Below are positions 8,615 to 16,210 of a stretch of DNA of 64,000 nucleotides, piece by piece; position 1 is the first letter of the stretch, and each line of letters begins with the position of its first letter. Where the stretch lies: positions 62,001 through 126,000 of the forward strand of contig JAZKFT010000040.1 in the NCBI GenBank assembly GCA_040386335.1, given 5' to 3'. A model generated the notes under the pieces. That model did not search any database, was not told the origin of the DNA, and worked only from the letters and a program-made list of their open reading frames with translations. This stretch comes from JAZKFT01 sp040386335. Lineage in GTDB: Bacteria; Bacteroidota; Bacteroidia; Chitinophagales; Chitinophagaceae. The translations under genes and the position numbers were made by a program.

Positions 8615-9259
8615 ATGTTAGAAAACTTATTAGGCCTGGTTAAAGAATACGCACAGGAAAACGTAGTGGAAAACCCCGGAGTTCCGGACGAACAAAATGA
8701 CGAAGTAGTAGCCGAAGCCACACATGCGGTAGCCGGTGGGTTACAGGATGCATTAGCGAACGGGCAGGGACAGGAAGTTATGGAGTTGTTTAACAGTAAA
8801 AGTTCTGCCCAGGTGATGAGCAGCCCGGTGGCGCAAAATATCCAGGGAGGATTTTTGGACAACATTACTTCTAAACTTGGAATTAATAAAAATGTTGCTA
8901 TTGGTCTTGCGTCTACATTAATTCCAATTATTATCAGCAAATTGGTAAAGCGCACCAACGATCCCAATAATAATAGTTTTGATATTGGCAGCATTATTGG
9001 TAGTCTGACAGGAGGAAATACCGGCGGCGGTGGAATTGGGAATTTGATTAGCCAGTTTACTGGTGGTGGAAGCGGCGGCGGAAATGGAATAGGTGATCTT
9101 ATCAGCCAATTTACAGGTGGTGGCAACAGTGGTGGCAACAGTGGTGGCAACGGGATTGGAGATCTTATAAGTCAGTTTACAGGAGGTGCTCAGCAACAAC
9201 AGCAGCAGCAAGGTGGCGGGGGGTTAATGGATGTCATAAAAGGGTTTATGAGCAAATGA
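8615..9259 (+). CDS. DUF937-like protein with glycine-rich internal repeats
   Basis: 214 residues. The helical N-terminal part (about 1-115) resembles DUF937-type proteins of unknown function. From about 125 on, the chain is low-complexity: a unit of the form GIG(N/D)LISQFTGG occurs three times, separated by Gly/Ser/Asn linkers, followed by a run of seven Gln and a hydrophobic end (GGGGLMDVIKGFMSK). The DNA shows a matching tandem GGTGGCAACAGT repeat near 9118-9150, so the repeat number could vary by slippage. No signal peptide is seen, so it is probably cytosolic. The role is unknown. Confidence 0.72.
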   Translation: MLENLLGLVKEYAQENVVENPGVPDEQNDEVVAEATHAVAGGLQDALANGQGQEVMELFNSKSSAQVMSSPVAQNIQGGFLDNITSKLGINKNVAIGLASTLIPIIISKLVKRTNDPNNNSFDIGSIIGSLTGGNTGGGGIGNLISQFTGGGSGGGNGIGDLISQFTGGGNSGGNSGGNGIGDLISQFTGGAQQQQQQQGGGGLMDVIKGFMSK

Positions 9260-9360
9260 TAGCAGAAAATGCCCCACAACGTTAAAAGACGGTTAAGAGG
9301 TAGGTGAATTTTGAAAATCCTTAAACTTTTTTAATAAAAATGCATCTATCTTTATGCAAA

Positions 9361-9540
9361 GGCAAAATAAAAGGAATCAACCGATAGAAATAAGGAAGTA
9401 CGATTAGAGATTCTTTAACAACAACAGGGTAACAAAAAACAACAAATCGCGTTTTAATAGTACAAAGACATTAATTAAGAATTTTCTCATAAGCAGTTAG
9501 TTTTGGTTGCGGCCCCGGTTTCTACCGGGGCTAATTTTTT
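9361..9540 (+). ncRNA. Candidate small RNA or long 3' UTR ending in a terminator
   Basis: The 320-base gap between the DUF937-like gene and the VanZ-like gene has no convincing reading frame. An A-rich stretch leads into a strong Rho-independent terminator at 9512-9540. About 250 bases separate that terminator from the nearest upstream stop codon, long for a simple 3' end. A weak -7-like box (TATCTTTA, near 9347) lies ahead. I could not match it to a known RNA family, so it may also be an extended 3' UTR. Confidence 0.3.
9512..9540 (+). terminator. Rho-independent terminator
   Basis: A perfect 8-bp stem GCCCCGGT/ACCGGGGC with a 4-base loop is followed by CTAATTTTTT. Confidence 0.8.
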
Positions 9541-9579
9541 ATTATACCTTCCGCTAACCCGTTTATCTGCCACGCATTC

Positions 9580-9963
9580 TCATTCTGTCCATTTATTTCC
9601 CCATTTCAAGATTTGTCTGAAAAATAGCAGGGGCAAAAAGCTGCCTAGTCCATCCGCCACAATATCAAAAAAATCAAAACTCCGGTTGGGAATCCAGATT
9701 TTTTGAACAAACTCCATCAGTATTCCATAGACAAATGCCAATCCAGCTATTTGTATCAATTGCGTTTTCTTTTTGAAATTGGAAGTGTGGGCCTTAATGA
9801 AAGGCTTAAAAAATAGCGTCACCAGGATTGCGAACAGTGCAATGTGCACGATTTTGTCGAATTGTATATTATCCAGCCAGCTTTGTTTGGGAAAAGCAGA
9901 CCCTGGAAGTGTAAGTAATATAAAGGTTATAATGAACCAGGTAATAGCCGGTAAAAATTTCAT
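9580..9963 (-). CDS. VanZ-like family membrane protein
   Basis: 127 residues with four hydrophobic segments. It has the VanZ-like pattern: a first helix ending in LPGSAFP, then FDKIVHIALFAIL, GILMEFVQKIWIPNRSFDFFDIVADGLGSFLPLL. The conserved His in the second helix and the FDxxDxxAxxxG signature of the last are present. VanZ-like proteins are inner-membrane proteins; the family name comes from teicoplanin resistance, but most members have no known role. The gene is convergent with the terminator before it and separated by a 191-base featureless gap from the HTH regulator upstream. Confidence 0.8.
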   Translation of the reverse strand: MKFLPAITWFIITFILLTLPGSAFPKQSWLDNIQFDKIVHIALFAILVTLFFKPFIKAHTSNFKKKTQLIQIAGLAFVYGILMEFVQKIWIPNRSFDFFDIVADGLGSFLPLLFFRQILKWGNKWTE

Positions 9964-10154
9964 AAGGAGTATTAAGGGCTAGACGCTTGCATCGGGCATT
10001 AAAAAATAGAAAAGATAAGCACTTGGTGCACGAAACTGGGTATTAAAAGTGTCTTGAGTTCCACATCTACTCCCGTCAGCTCCATGTTTAGGCGGCGTAT
10101 AGCAGGCAAAGGCACAAGAAGCAAGGACGCTGATGCTATTCTTCGTCCAACGCC

Positions 10155-11159
10155 TTATATTATTTTATTTCTGCTATGCTCCAATCTTGACCTGAGTTCA
10201 TAAAAGAATTTGCTCCTTTCCTTTTCGCTGACACCGCTGATAAGGGTAGATCTGCTGATCAGGTTTTTCATGGTTTGAAGGGTGTACTCGCAGAACCGGG
10301 GATCGCTGGTGGAAATATAATTGAGTACGTTATGGTTTACAAAGGCCGATTCCATGGTGCCGGCCTTGCCATAAAGTGTATTGTCGCCCAGCAGGAATTC
10401 GTTCTTGAACATCTGGTAATGCGCATTGGGGTTTAATACTTTGCCATCCACAGACAGTTTCACGGCCATGGCAGCCTGTTTTTCTATATGGTCGAGTAGT
10501 TGCTCTATATCGTTGTACACCGCTTCCACATCGCTTTCAGCGCTGAATATTTTGGTTTCCCGGTAATACTCCACCTGCATCAGGGTGCTGTTGATGCAGT
10601 CCACATTCCATATCTCCACACCGGGCACTTTGGCGTACTCGGTAAAAAGAGTTTTACCTACCTGGAGCAGGTGCTCGTTGGTATCGCTCACCTTAAAACG
10701 GGTGGTCATAAAATCCGGGCTTTGAAAAATAGAACGCATCCAGAAATGGTGCTTGAACAGCGAAAGCGCAGGATACCCGAAATGGTAGAAGATCGGAATG
10801 TCGCGATTGGTATAATACAGGATCTTTTCAGGCGCATTGTTGAGCATCTTAAGGTACTCGGTGGAGTTTTGCAGGTATTCCACAAACTCAAAATGCCGGT
10901 AGTCCATGGCGCGGCCACGAAACAAGTAAGATTCCTCACCGAGCTGGAACAGCTGATCGAGGCTTAAACCAAACTTTTTACAGACATCCCGAAGCTCACT
11001 GAGATTTAGCAATGTTTTACCACTGATGCGCCTGTAAGCACTGTCCACACTCACTTCCAGCATGGATGCCAACTCTGCCGGCAGGGCAATATTAGCCGGC
11101 AATTGCATCTTGATCCGTTCAAATAATTGTCGTTGTAATTCTTCCGGTGATTCCGCCAT
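10155..11159 (-). CDS. Helix-turn-helix transcriptional regulator, Bacteroidota type
   Basis: 334 residues from the ATG at 11159 (MAESPEELQR); an ATG at 11192 would add 11 residues and is less likely. Residues about 20-62 form an XRE-like helix-turn-helix (LPAELASMLEVSVDSAYRRISG, then LSELRDVCKKFGLSLDQLF). The remaining 270 residues are a long, probably alpha-helical effector region with no domain I can name. This layout is common for orphan regulators in Bacteroidota. A perfect TTTTGCAAAA palindrome and several TGCAAA words lie 40-60 bases upstream of the start and could be its own operator. Confidence 0.72.
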   Translation of the reverse strand: MAESPEELQRQLFERIKMQLPANIALPAELASMLEVSVDSAYRRISGKTLLNLSELRDVCKKFGLSLDQLFQLGEESYLFRGRAMDYRHFEFVEYLQNSTEYLKMLNNAPEKILYYTNRDIPIFYHFGYPALSLFKHHFWMRSIFQSPDFMTTRFKVSDTNEHLLQVGKTLFTEYAKVPGVEIWNVDCINSTLMQVEYYRETKIFSAESDVEAVYNDIEQLLDHIEKQAAMAVKLSVDGKVLNPNAHYQMFKNEFLLGDNTLYGKAGTMESAFVNHNVLNYISTSDPRFCEYTLQTMKNLISRSTLISGVSEKERSKFFYELRSRLEHSRNKII

Positions 11160-11200
11160 AAGTACTATTTTTTGCACAATACAATAATGCAAATTCTTTG

Positions 11201-11210
11201 TTTTGCAAAA
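11201..11210 (-). promoter_or_regulatory. TTTTGCAAAA palindrome upstream of the HTH regulator gene
   Basis: A perfect 10-bp palindrome about 42 bases upstream of the regulator's start codon, next to further TGCAAA words at 11188-11193 and 11213-11218. Its position suits an autoregulatory operator; this is inference. Confidence 0.3.
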
Positions 11211-11222
11211 TATGCAAATCTC

Positions 11223-11936
11223 CGGAAATAAATCTCAGAATTTATTGAAAATCACGAATAGGGAGCGGCGGTCTGTCCCAATCCGCACATTGCGCCAACG
11301 CAAAAATGCGACCTGCATATAACGATTAGGCTTGCACATGCTCAAAATGTAATTTCATATCAGGTTTAGGGAAAACAACACACAGGACCCTGTGGTAAGT
11401 AATAAAAAAAATGTCCGGGTAAATGTTCTTTCAAGAACAAAATTTACAATCCTTGATATTCAAAATGGCAGGATAAAGTACCGACTGGTTGCCGGTACAA
11501 ACTCTTAGCCCGTCTATCAATCCGGTTAAAAATCTATGAAAAACCAAAATACTGCTACAGGGTCCTTCACTTCAAATTTGAGGTGGTTTTTGCAACTGGT
11601 TTAGATATCGCTTTATCCAATGTTTCCATAAAGAGCCGTTAACCATTGAAGCCTTCCTATGGCAAAAGACCTTCGCAGAAAACGCGGAGGTTTTTTATGG
11701 GATATCAGTTAACCCGTATTTACCAGCACCTTCAGTAAGGTTTTCTTGATTTTTAATGTTTGCCCCACCGTTAAAACCAATTTTTGCATCAGGGCGTTAC
11801 CATATTGTTTTTTATGGCAAATAAGACCAGTCCAATACAAATTTTGACCTGTCAACGGTCAAATTAAGTACAAATTGGCAGACTGCCGGGTTTATTGAAT
11901 TGAGATCTTTAGCGTTCAGCCATCTCAACAAAAAGA
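11223..11936. other. Long non-coding stretch between HTH regulator and fasciclin gene
   Basis: About 800 bases between two minus-strand genes hold no convincing gene. A plus-strand Rho-independent terminator at 11669-11696 and a tiny plus-strand frame at 11536-11604 (22 codons, no ribosome binding site) suggest an unannotated plus-strand transcript. The other part, 11700-11930, shows no recognisable feature. Confidence 0.4.
11669..11696 (+). terminator. Rho-independent terminator of an unidentified plus-strand transcript
   Basis: An 8-bp stem ACCTTCGC/GCGGAGGT (one G-U pair) with a 7-base loop is followed by TTTTT. No plus-strand gene lies upstream for over 2 kb, so the transcript it ends is probably a small RNA. 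Confidence 0.65.
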
Positions 11937-11965
11937 AAGCTGCCTCATTTTCCTTGAGACAGCTT
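11937..11965 (-). terminator. Rho-independent terminator of the fasciclin gene
   Basis: Read on the minus strand, AAGCTGTCTCA pairs with TGAGGCAGCTT (one mismatch) and is followed by TCTTTTTG. It lies 31 bases past the fasciclin stop codon. Confidence 0.75.
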
Positions 11966-11995
11966 ACGCTTTTATTTGCAATTAAATCTTAGCCC

Positions 11996-12559
11996 TTACA
12001 TTTTTGGAAGAATAACGCTATCTATCACATGGATCACACCATTCTTTTGGAAAACGTCTGCAATTGTAACTTTTGCCATACCACCATTTTGATCGGTCAT
12101 CACAATGTTTTTGCCTTTCTTCATAAAGGTGAGTTCGCCACCCTGAACCGTTTTTACAGTATAGGATCCACCATTTTCTTTGATCATTTTCAACAACGAT
12201 TTGGAATCTATGCGCCCTGCTACGACATGGTAAGTGAGTACGGCGGTTAAATTACCCTTTGCTTCAGGTTTCAGTAAGCCTTCAACGGTGCCTTTTGGTA
12301 ATTTGTCAAATGCTGCATTCGTTGGTGCAAACACAGTGAAAGGACCATCACTCTTCAACGTTTCTACCAGGCCTGCTGCCTTTACAGCTGCCACTAAAGT
12401 CGTATGGTCTTTACTGTTTACGGCATTGTCCACGATGTCTTTTGTAGGGTACATTGCGGCGCCACCTACCATTACCGTACCTTGGGCATTAACGTTGGCT
12501 GCAGCAATAAATAATGACGCAGCAACGATCCATTTTAATGGCTTGAATGTTAGTTTCAT
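11996..12559 (-). CDS. Secreted fasciclin (FAS1) domain protein
   Basis: 187 residues. The signal peptide runs to about residue 25 (ANVNAQ). One FAS1 domain follows: TTLVAAVKAAGLVETLKSDG, the H1 motif FTVFAPTNAAFDKLP, the YHVVAGRI strand and the closing H2-like GVIHVIDSVILPKM. FAS1 domains mediate adhesion or surface interactions outside the cell or in the periplasm. The gene lies downstream of an ECF sigma/RskA anti-sigma pair in the same direction, separated from it by a terminator. It has its own ECF-like promoter at 12597-12622, so it is a good candidate target of that sigma factor. Confidence 0.9.
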   Translation of the reverse strand: MKLTFKPLKWIVAASLFIAAANVNAQGTVMVGGAAMYPTKDIVDNAVNSKDHTTLVAAVKAAGLVETLKSDGPFTVFAPTNAAFDKLPKGTVEGLLKPEAKGNLTAVLTYHVVAGRIDSKSLLKMIKENGGSYTVKTVQGGELTFMKKGKNIVMTDQNGGMAKVTIADVFQKNGVIHVIDSVILPKM

Positions 12560-12596
12560 AACTTTTGTTTTTAGTTAATTTGTTGTATACCATCAG

Positions 12597-12622
12597 TTAC
12601 GCAGTCGGCTAAAAGATGGTTC
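12597..12622 (-). promoter_or_regulatory. Candidate ECF-sigma promoter of the fasciclin gene
   Basis: On the minus strand, GAACC (12622-12618) and CGTAA (12601-12597) are separated by 16 bases. This matches the usual ECF promoter form, an AAC-containing -35 and a CGT-containing -10. The predicted start of transcription is about 30 bases before the ATG at 12559. The link to the sigma factor at 13857-14450 is inferred from proximity. Confidence 0.5.
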
Positions 12623-12910
12623 AAAAAAAAGAAACTTTTTTTATAATGTAAAATCAGCCAGGCTGAAGATCAGTATTGGCAATGCTTTCAAAAAATAATG
12701 TTAATAATTTTGTGAATGTATTTATCGAAATTGCGCAAAAAAAGTCTGGATGGCCTGGTTAAAATAATATAGAATTTCCAGGTAACCATACGGCACGATA
12801 AGCAGCCAGTTCTGTTAAAAGGGTTTTCGTTTTTGGCGGTGTTTTAATGAAGGGAAAATGGACTTCCAAAAGAAAGCAGGGCGGCCAGATGAAAGTACCC
12901 ATTTACGAAA

Positions 12911-12935
12911 AAAGCCCCGGATCGTCCGGGGCTTT
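12911..12935 (-). terminator. Rho-independent terminator after the anti-sigma gene
   Basis: An 11-bp perfect stem (AAAGCCCCGGA/TCCGGGGCTTT, 3-base loop), with a T-run in the minus-strand direction, lies 45 bases after the anti-sigma stop. The rest of the 420-base gap up to the fasciclin promoter holds nothing else that I recognise. Confidence 0.8.
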
Positions 12936-12980
12936 TATGGGTGTAATGATTATTTGGTAATTTAACCTTTACTGGCTTGT

Positions 12981-13817
12981 TTACACGTTACCCACCACAT
13001 ACATTTGTTCCATAGTTGGTGTGGGGCTTCCACCCTTTTTTTCCAGAGTGATGGCAAAAGCCTGAACATTGCCTTTAATGTTTTTCATGTGTAGCAAGCC
13101 ATCTTTATTATTTATATCCAGCATTCCTGCATCCACCGGCTTTCCATCAACAATCGCCCACAATTGATACTGCTTACTTGCATCATGCTGTGGCAAATTG
13201 TTTACCATCAGGTAAACATCCTGGGTTCTTTTATCCCACAGTACAGTTGCAACAGAACCAGCCGTAGCCGGCGAAGAGGCGTTCATTTGTACCCGCATCA
13301 TGGATGTGTCTTTCAACATATCATAGCTGGCCTGTAATATTTCGTTTTTGGCCATTACGGAACTATTTTTTGTCATCAATTCCGTGTATTGGCCGCTGAT
13401 TTTTTTATACTGGCCGTAGAAATAAAAATTTAAAATAGCACTGCCCAGCAAAAGGATAATAGAAGCAGCGATAGCGCCACGCAACCATTTGATCCCTTTT
13501 GGTGCAGCTGTCAGGGAAACAACCTTGGCCTGCTGGGATTCGCTTGTATTTGTTGGCACTACGATCAACCTTGAGTCAGTGGATTTCATACCTTCTCTTG
13601 CCAGCGCATCCATTACCTGCTGTTTTAAAGCCGGCGGCGGCGCTACCGCGTTGGCAAGGGCCTGAGCTTCCAAAGCCTCTTCAAAAGCTGTGATAGCCTG
13701 CCTCAACCCGGCGTGCTCAAGAGCAAGTGTTTCCAGCTCCTGCATTTCAGCAGCCGAAGAAAGACCGAGAACATAGCTCTCGATCGCCCCACTTGATATG
13801 TATGCTTGTATATCCAC
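12981..13817 (-). CDS. Anti-sigma factor, RskA (anti-sigma-K) type
   Basis: 278 residues. The cytosolic N-terminal part (1-110) starts with IQAYISSGAIESYVLGLSSAAE, the sigma-binding helix region of this family, and continues with long helices. One membrane span covers about 113-133. The outer C-terminal part (about 180-278) is a clear RskA domain: ATVLWDKRTQDVYLMVNNLP, YQLWAIVDGKPVDAGML, FAITLEKKGGSPTP. In the known family the protein holds its ECF sigma at the membrane until regulated proteolysis frees it. The gene follows the sigma gene by 39 bases, so the two are co-transcribed. Confidence 0.9.
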   Translation of the reverse strand: MDIQAYISSGAIESYVLGLSSAAEMQELETLALEHAGLRQAITAFEEALEAQALANAVAPPPALKQQVMDALAREGMKSTDSRLIVVPTNTSESQQAKVVSLTAAPKGIKWLRGAIAASIILLLGSAILNFYFYGQYKKISGQYTELMTKNSSVMAKNEILQASYDMLKDTSMMRVQMNASSPATAGSVATVLWDKRTQDVYLMVNNLPQHDASKQYQLWAIVDGKPVDAGMLDINNKDGLLHMKNIKGNVQAFAITLEKKGGSPTPTMEQMYVVGNV

Positions 13818-13856
13818 TTTTTAAATTGCGCTTTCTTTTTTCACCGTTTTAGTGCT

Positions 13857-14450
13857 TTACCGTCCGTCCAATATATCCATCAAATAGATATAAACAGCCA
13901 ATACCGCTGCATTCCCGATCAAGCCCCTGAGCTGGCTTAAAGCCGCCCTGAGTCTTGTTTTTACAGTACCCAACGGTATTCCCTGCATTTTTGAAATCTC
14001 ATCCTGTGTCAGTCCCTTGAAATAAGATAAGTCTATTAGTTCCTGGTATTCCGGTTTAATGTTTTCGAGGAGTTTGCGTAAACCGATCTTGTCGATGTTC
14101 TGATTGACGCTTCCGGCACTTTCATATACGGCTTCTGTTACTTCCCGGTTTTGTTGGCTATTTCTATAACCCTTACTTCTTACGGTGTCTATCGCTTCGT
14201 TCCGGGCAATATTTAACATCCAGGTGTAAATCCGGCTTTTTGTTTCGTCGTAGCTGTCTATCTTTCTGAAAATATTCACATACACCTCCTGCAATACATC
14301 AGATGCGAGATCGCGGTCGGGAACAATATTTAAGATTACTGCAAATAAGGCCCCGCTATAATTGTCGTACAAATACGAAAATGCCTGGTTGCTCCGCTGC
14401 TTAAGCAGAGCAACCAGATCCTGTTCGCTATATTTTAATGTTTCGGGCAA
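13857..14450 (-). CDS. RNA polymerase sigma factor, ECF subfamily
   Basis: 197 residues. Region 2 includes AFSYLYDNYSGALFAVIL, DLASDVLQEVYVNIFRKI and TWMLNIARNEAIDTVRSK. Region 4 is YQELIDLSYFKGLTQDEISKMQGIPLGTVKTRLRAALSQLR. There is a short hydrophobic tail. Its partner is the RskA-type anti-sigma gene directly downstream. This pair plus a fasciclin gene resembles the arrangement known for mycobacterial SigK/RskA and its fasciclin-type targets. Upstream, on the minus strand, a TGAAC word occurs about 16 bases before a GTAGT word, possibly a weak autoregulated promoter. Confidence 0.92.
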   Translation of the reverse strand: MPETLKYSEQDLVALLKQRSNQAFSYLYDNYSGALFAVILNIVPDRDLASDVLQEVYVNIFRKIDSYDETKSRIYTWMLNIARNEAIDTVRSKGYRNSQQNREVTEAVYESAGSVNQNIDKIGLRKLLENIKPEYQELIDLSYFKGLTQDEISKMQGIPLGTVKTRLRAALSQLRGLIGNAAVLAVYIYLMDILDGR

Positions 14451-14526
14451 AATTGGTATAGGTGATCGTTAAAAATCAGGACAAAGACTACAAATTTTAA
14501 CCTGTAATGTTCATTGGAATGCACTT

Positions 14527-14904
14527 TTAGGCAACAGATGCAGTATAAGCCGCGGCATCCATCAATGCTTCCACGTCTGCCGGATCGGCTACTTCTACTT
14601 TCACCATCCAGCCTTCGCCGTATGGGTCAGTATTTACAAGTTCTGGCTGGTTAGCCAGGGCTGGATTTAATTCCAGAATTTTTGCTGCCACCGGCAGGAA
14701 TAAATCACTTACGGTTTTTACCGCTTCAACGGTACCAAATACGGCCTCGGCTTCAAGGTTTTTTCCGATAGTATCGATATCCACATAAACAATGTCACCA
14801 AGTTCACGTTGGGCAAAATCTGTAATGCCAATTGTGGCAATATTACCCTCGATTGAAACCCATTCGTGGTCTTTTGTATAGCGGAGATTCTCAGGAAAAG
14901 TCAT
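14527..14904 (-). CDS. gcvH: Glycine cleavage system H protein
   Basis: 125 residues, normal for GcvH. The lipoylation site is Lys63 in FGTVEAVKTVSD. The opening (PENLRYTKDHEWVSIEGNIATIGITDFAQRELGDIVYVD) and the closing EGWMVKVEV are standard. H protein shuttles the aminomethyl intermediate from the P to the T protein and to the L protein in glycine breakdown. No other gcv gene lies in the window. It follows the cyclophilin gene by 61 bases on the same strand and may share its transcript. Confidence 0.96.
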   Translation of the reverse strand: MTFPENLRYTKDHEWVSIEGNIATIGITDFAQRELGDIVYVDIDTIGKNLEAEAVFGTVEAVKTVSDLFLPVAAKILELNPALANQPELVNTDPYGEGWMVKVEVADPADVEALMDAAAYTASVA

Positions 14905-14965
14905 GGAAGTTTATTTTGTTTTTATTGAGATAAAAGTAATGGGAAGATGTTAACCGGAAAGCAGT

Positions 14966-15790
14966 TTATGAAGTTTTCTTTTTTAAAACTTTCGGCGGCA
15001 TTTTTTTTACGACAGGCTTTTTAATATTGTTTAATTCTTTTTTCCAAAGAACATTAAATTCTTCATCAGATAAAACCTTCATCTTCATCCTGACATCGTT
15101 ATTTGGACGATCAGTTGGCGGCCCACTTGTAGGTACACCAGCTATTTTATCAATTACGTTTAAGCCAATTTCAACTTCACCATAAACAGTATACCCCTGA
15201 TCCAGCATGGGTGTGCCGCCTAAAGTTTTATATACTAGCTTCTGGTCGGCAGGCATGCCATACATTCCCAATTCCGGGTCGGTATATTTTTTGCCCTGCA
15301 CGATATAAAACTGGCAATTACTGCTGGCCTTTTCGGGATTGCCATCCCGTGCAGCGGCGAGCACGCCTTTTTTATGAAAAAGATAAGGTCTGAATTCAGC
15401 GGGGATACGATCGCCTGGTGCGGAACCCATACCGAGCATTTCGCCGGGTTTAGCATTTTTGCTGTTAGGGTCGCCACCTTGTATCATAAATCCCCTGATC
15501 ACCCTGTGAAACATCAGGCTATCATAAAATCCTTCATTCACTTTGGCAATAAAATTATCCCTGTGTAGTGGCGTGCTGTCGTACAGGCGGATCACCATAT
15601 TGCCGCTATCGGTCATCACCAATACCCGTGTGCCGGGTATTTTCTTTGGGGCAACCGGTTTTGCAGGTGCAGATTTTACAACAGGTTTTTTAATAGGTTT
15701 TTTCGTGGGCTGGGCCATAATATCTACGGAAAGAATACCCGTTAAGGCAATGGCAAACAATGTACATGAAGCTAATCGCAATGACCTCAT
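14966..15790 (-). CDS. Secreted cyclophilin-type peptidyl-prolyl isomerase
   Basis: 274 residues from the ATG at 15790, which opens a signal peptide (MRSLRLASCTLFAIALTG, ending near MAQ). A Lys/Pro-rich linker (TKKPIKKPVVKSAPAKP) and the cyclophilin domain follow: NFIAKVNEGFYDSLMFHRVI, GFMIQGGDPN, SNCQFYIVQG, YTVYGEVEIGLNVIDKIA. The tail is again basic. The enzyme speeds cis-trans isomerisation of Xaa-Pro bonds, here probably in the periplasm. Its ATG overlaps the stop of the preceding gene as ATGA, so translation is likely coupled. A longer frame upstream exists but would bury the signal peptide. Confidence 0.9.
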   Translation of the reverse strand: MRSLRLASCTLFAIALTGILSVDIMAQPTKKPIKKPVVKSAPAKPVAPKKIPGTRVLVMTDSGNMVIRLYDSTPLHRDNFIAKVNEGFYDSLMFHRVIRGFMIQGGDPNSKNAKPGEMLGMGSAPGDRIPAEFRPYLFHKKGVLAAARDGNPEKASSNCQFYIVQGKKYTDPELGMYGMPADQKLVYKTLGGTPMLDQGYTVYGEVEIGLNVIDKIAGVPTSGPPTDRPNNDVRMKMKVLSDEEFNVLWKKELNNIKKPVVKKMPPKVLKKKTS

Positions 15791-16143
15791 AAATCTGGAT
15801 GGTTTTGTTGATCGAAATACAAAAGAACATGATCTTTTAAAAAGTCTTCCTGCTCTTTTAAAGATAGCGAAGGTAAAGGTTTCAGTTGTTTGAAATGCGG
15901 CCATCCATCTTCGTCTTTTCCCTCCAATGCATAGTAGCCACTGGGTGATAATACAGTGCAGACAGCCACATGCATCAGATCCTGCTTTTGTTCTTTGGTA
16001 ATTTTCTCGGCAAACATCTGCAGTTCCTGCAGGCCAATAAGGTAGAGGATAGCATCCAGGTCGGGTTTTTTGTCAAAACGTTCCACCAGTTGGGCTTCCA
16101 GGTTCCACCACCGGTGCTGTAAATCTAAAGTAGGGTCGGTCAT
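15787..16143 (-). CDS. Conserved hypothetical protein
   Basis: 118 residues from the ATG at 16143 (MTDPTLDLQHRWWNLE). The protein is acidic and helical, with LDAILYLIGLQELQMFAEK, QKQDLMHVAVCTVLSPSGYYALEG and a Pro/Leu stretch before the end. No signal peptide or membrane span is seen, so it is probably cytosolic. The frame stays open to 16662, but that part overlaps serS on the other strand and is not credible. The stop overlaps the cyclophilin start (ATGA), pointing to one transcript. I do not recognise a family with a known function. Confidence 0.75.
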   Translation of the reverse strand: MTDPTLDLQHRWWNLEAQLVERFDKKPDLDAILYLIGLQELQMFAEKITKEQKQDLMHVAVCTVLSPSGYYALEGKDEDGWPHFKQLKPLPSLSLKEQEDFLKDHVLLYFDQQNHPDL

Positions 16144-16181
16144 ACGTTGCAAAAATAGCCATCCACCGCAGGTGAAACTTT

Positions 16182-16189
16182 TATATTTG
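16182..16189 (+). promoter_or_regulatory. Candidate -7 box TATATTTG for serS
   Basis: An exact TAnnTTTG match ends 21 bases before the serS ATG at 16211, in the short gap to the divergent gene. No good -33 element is seen at the normal spacing. Confidence 0.45.
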
Positions 16190-16210
16190 CCGCAATAAAA
16201 AATAAATTGG

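Noticed and set aside
8575..9150. Pro/Leu-rich minus-strand frame opposite the DUF937-like gene
   Set aside because: It is the reverse reading of Gly-rich repeats; a proline-rich protein here is an artefact of the repeat.
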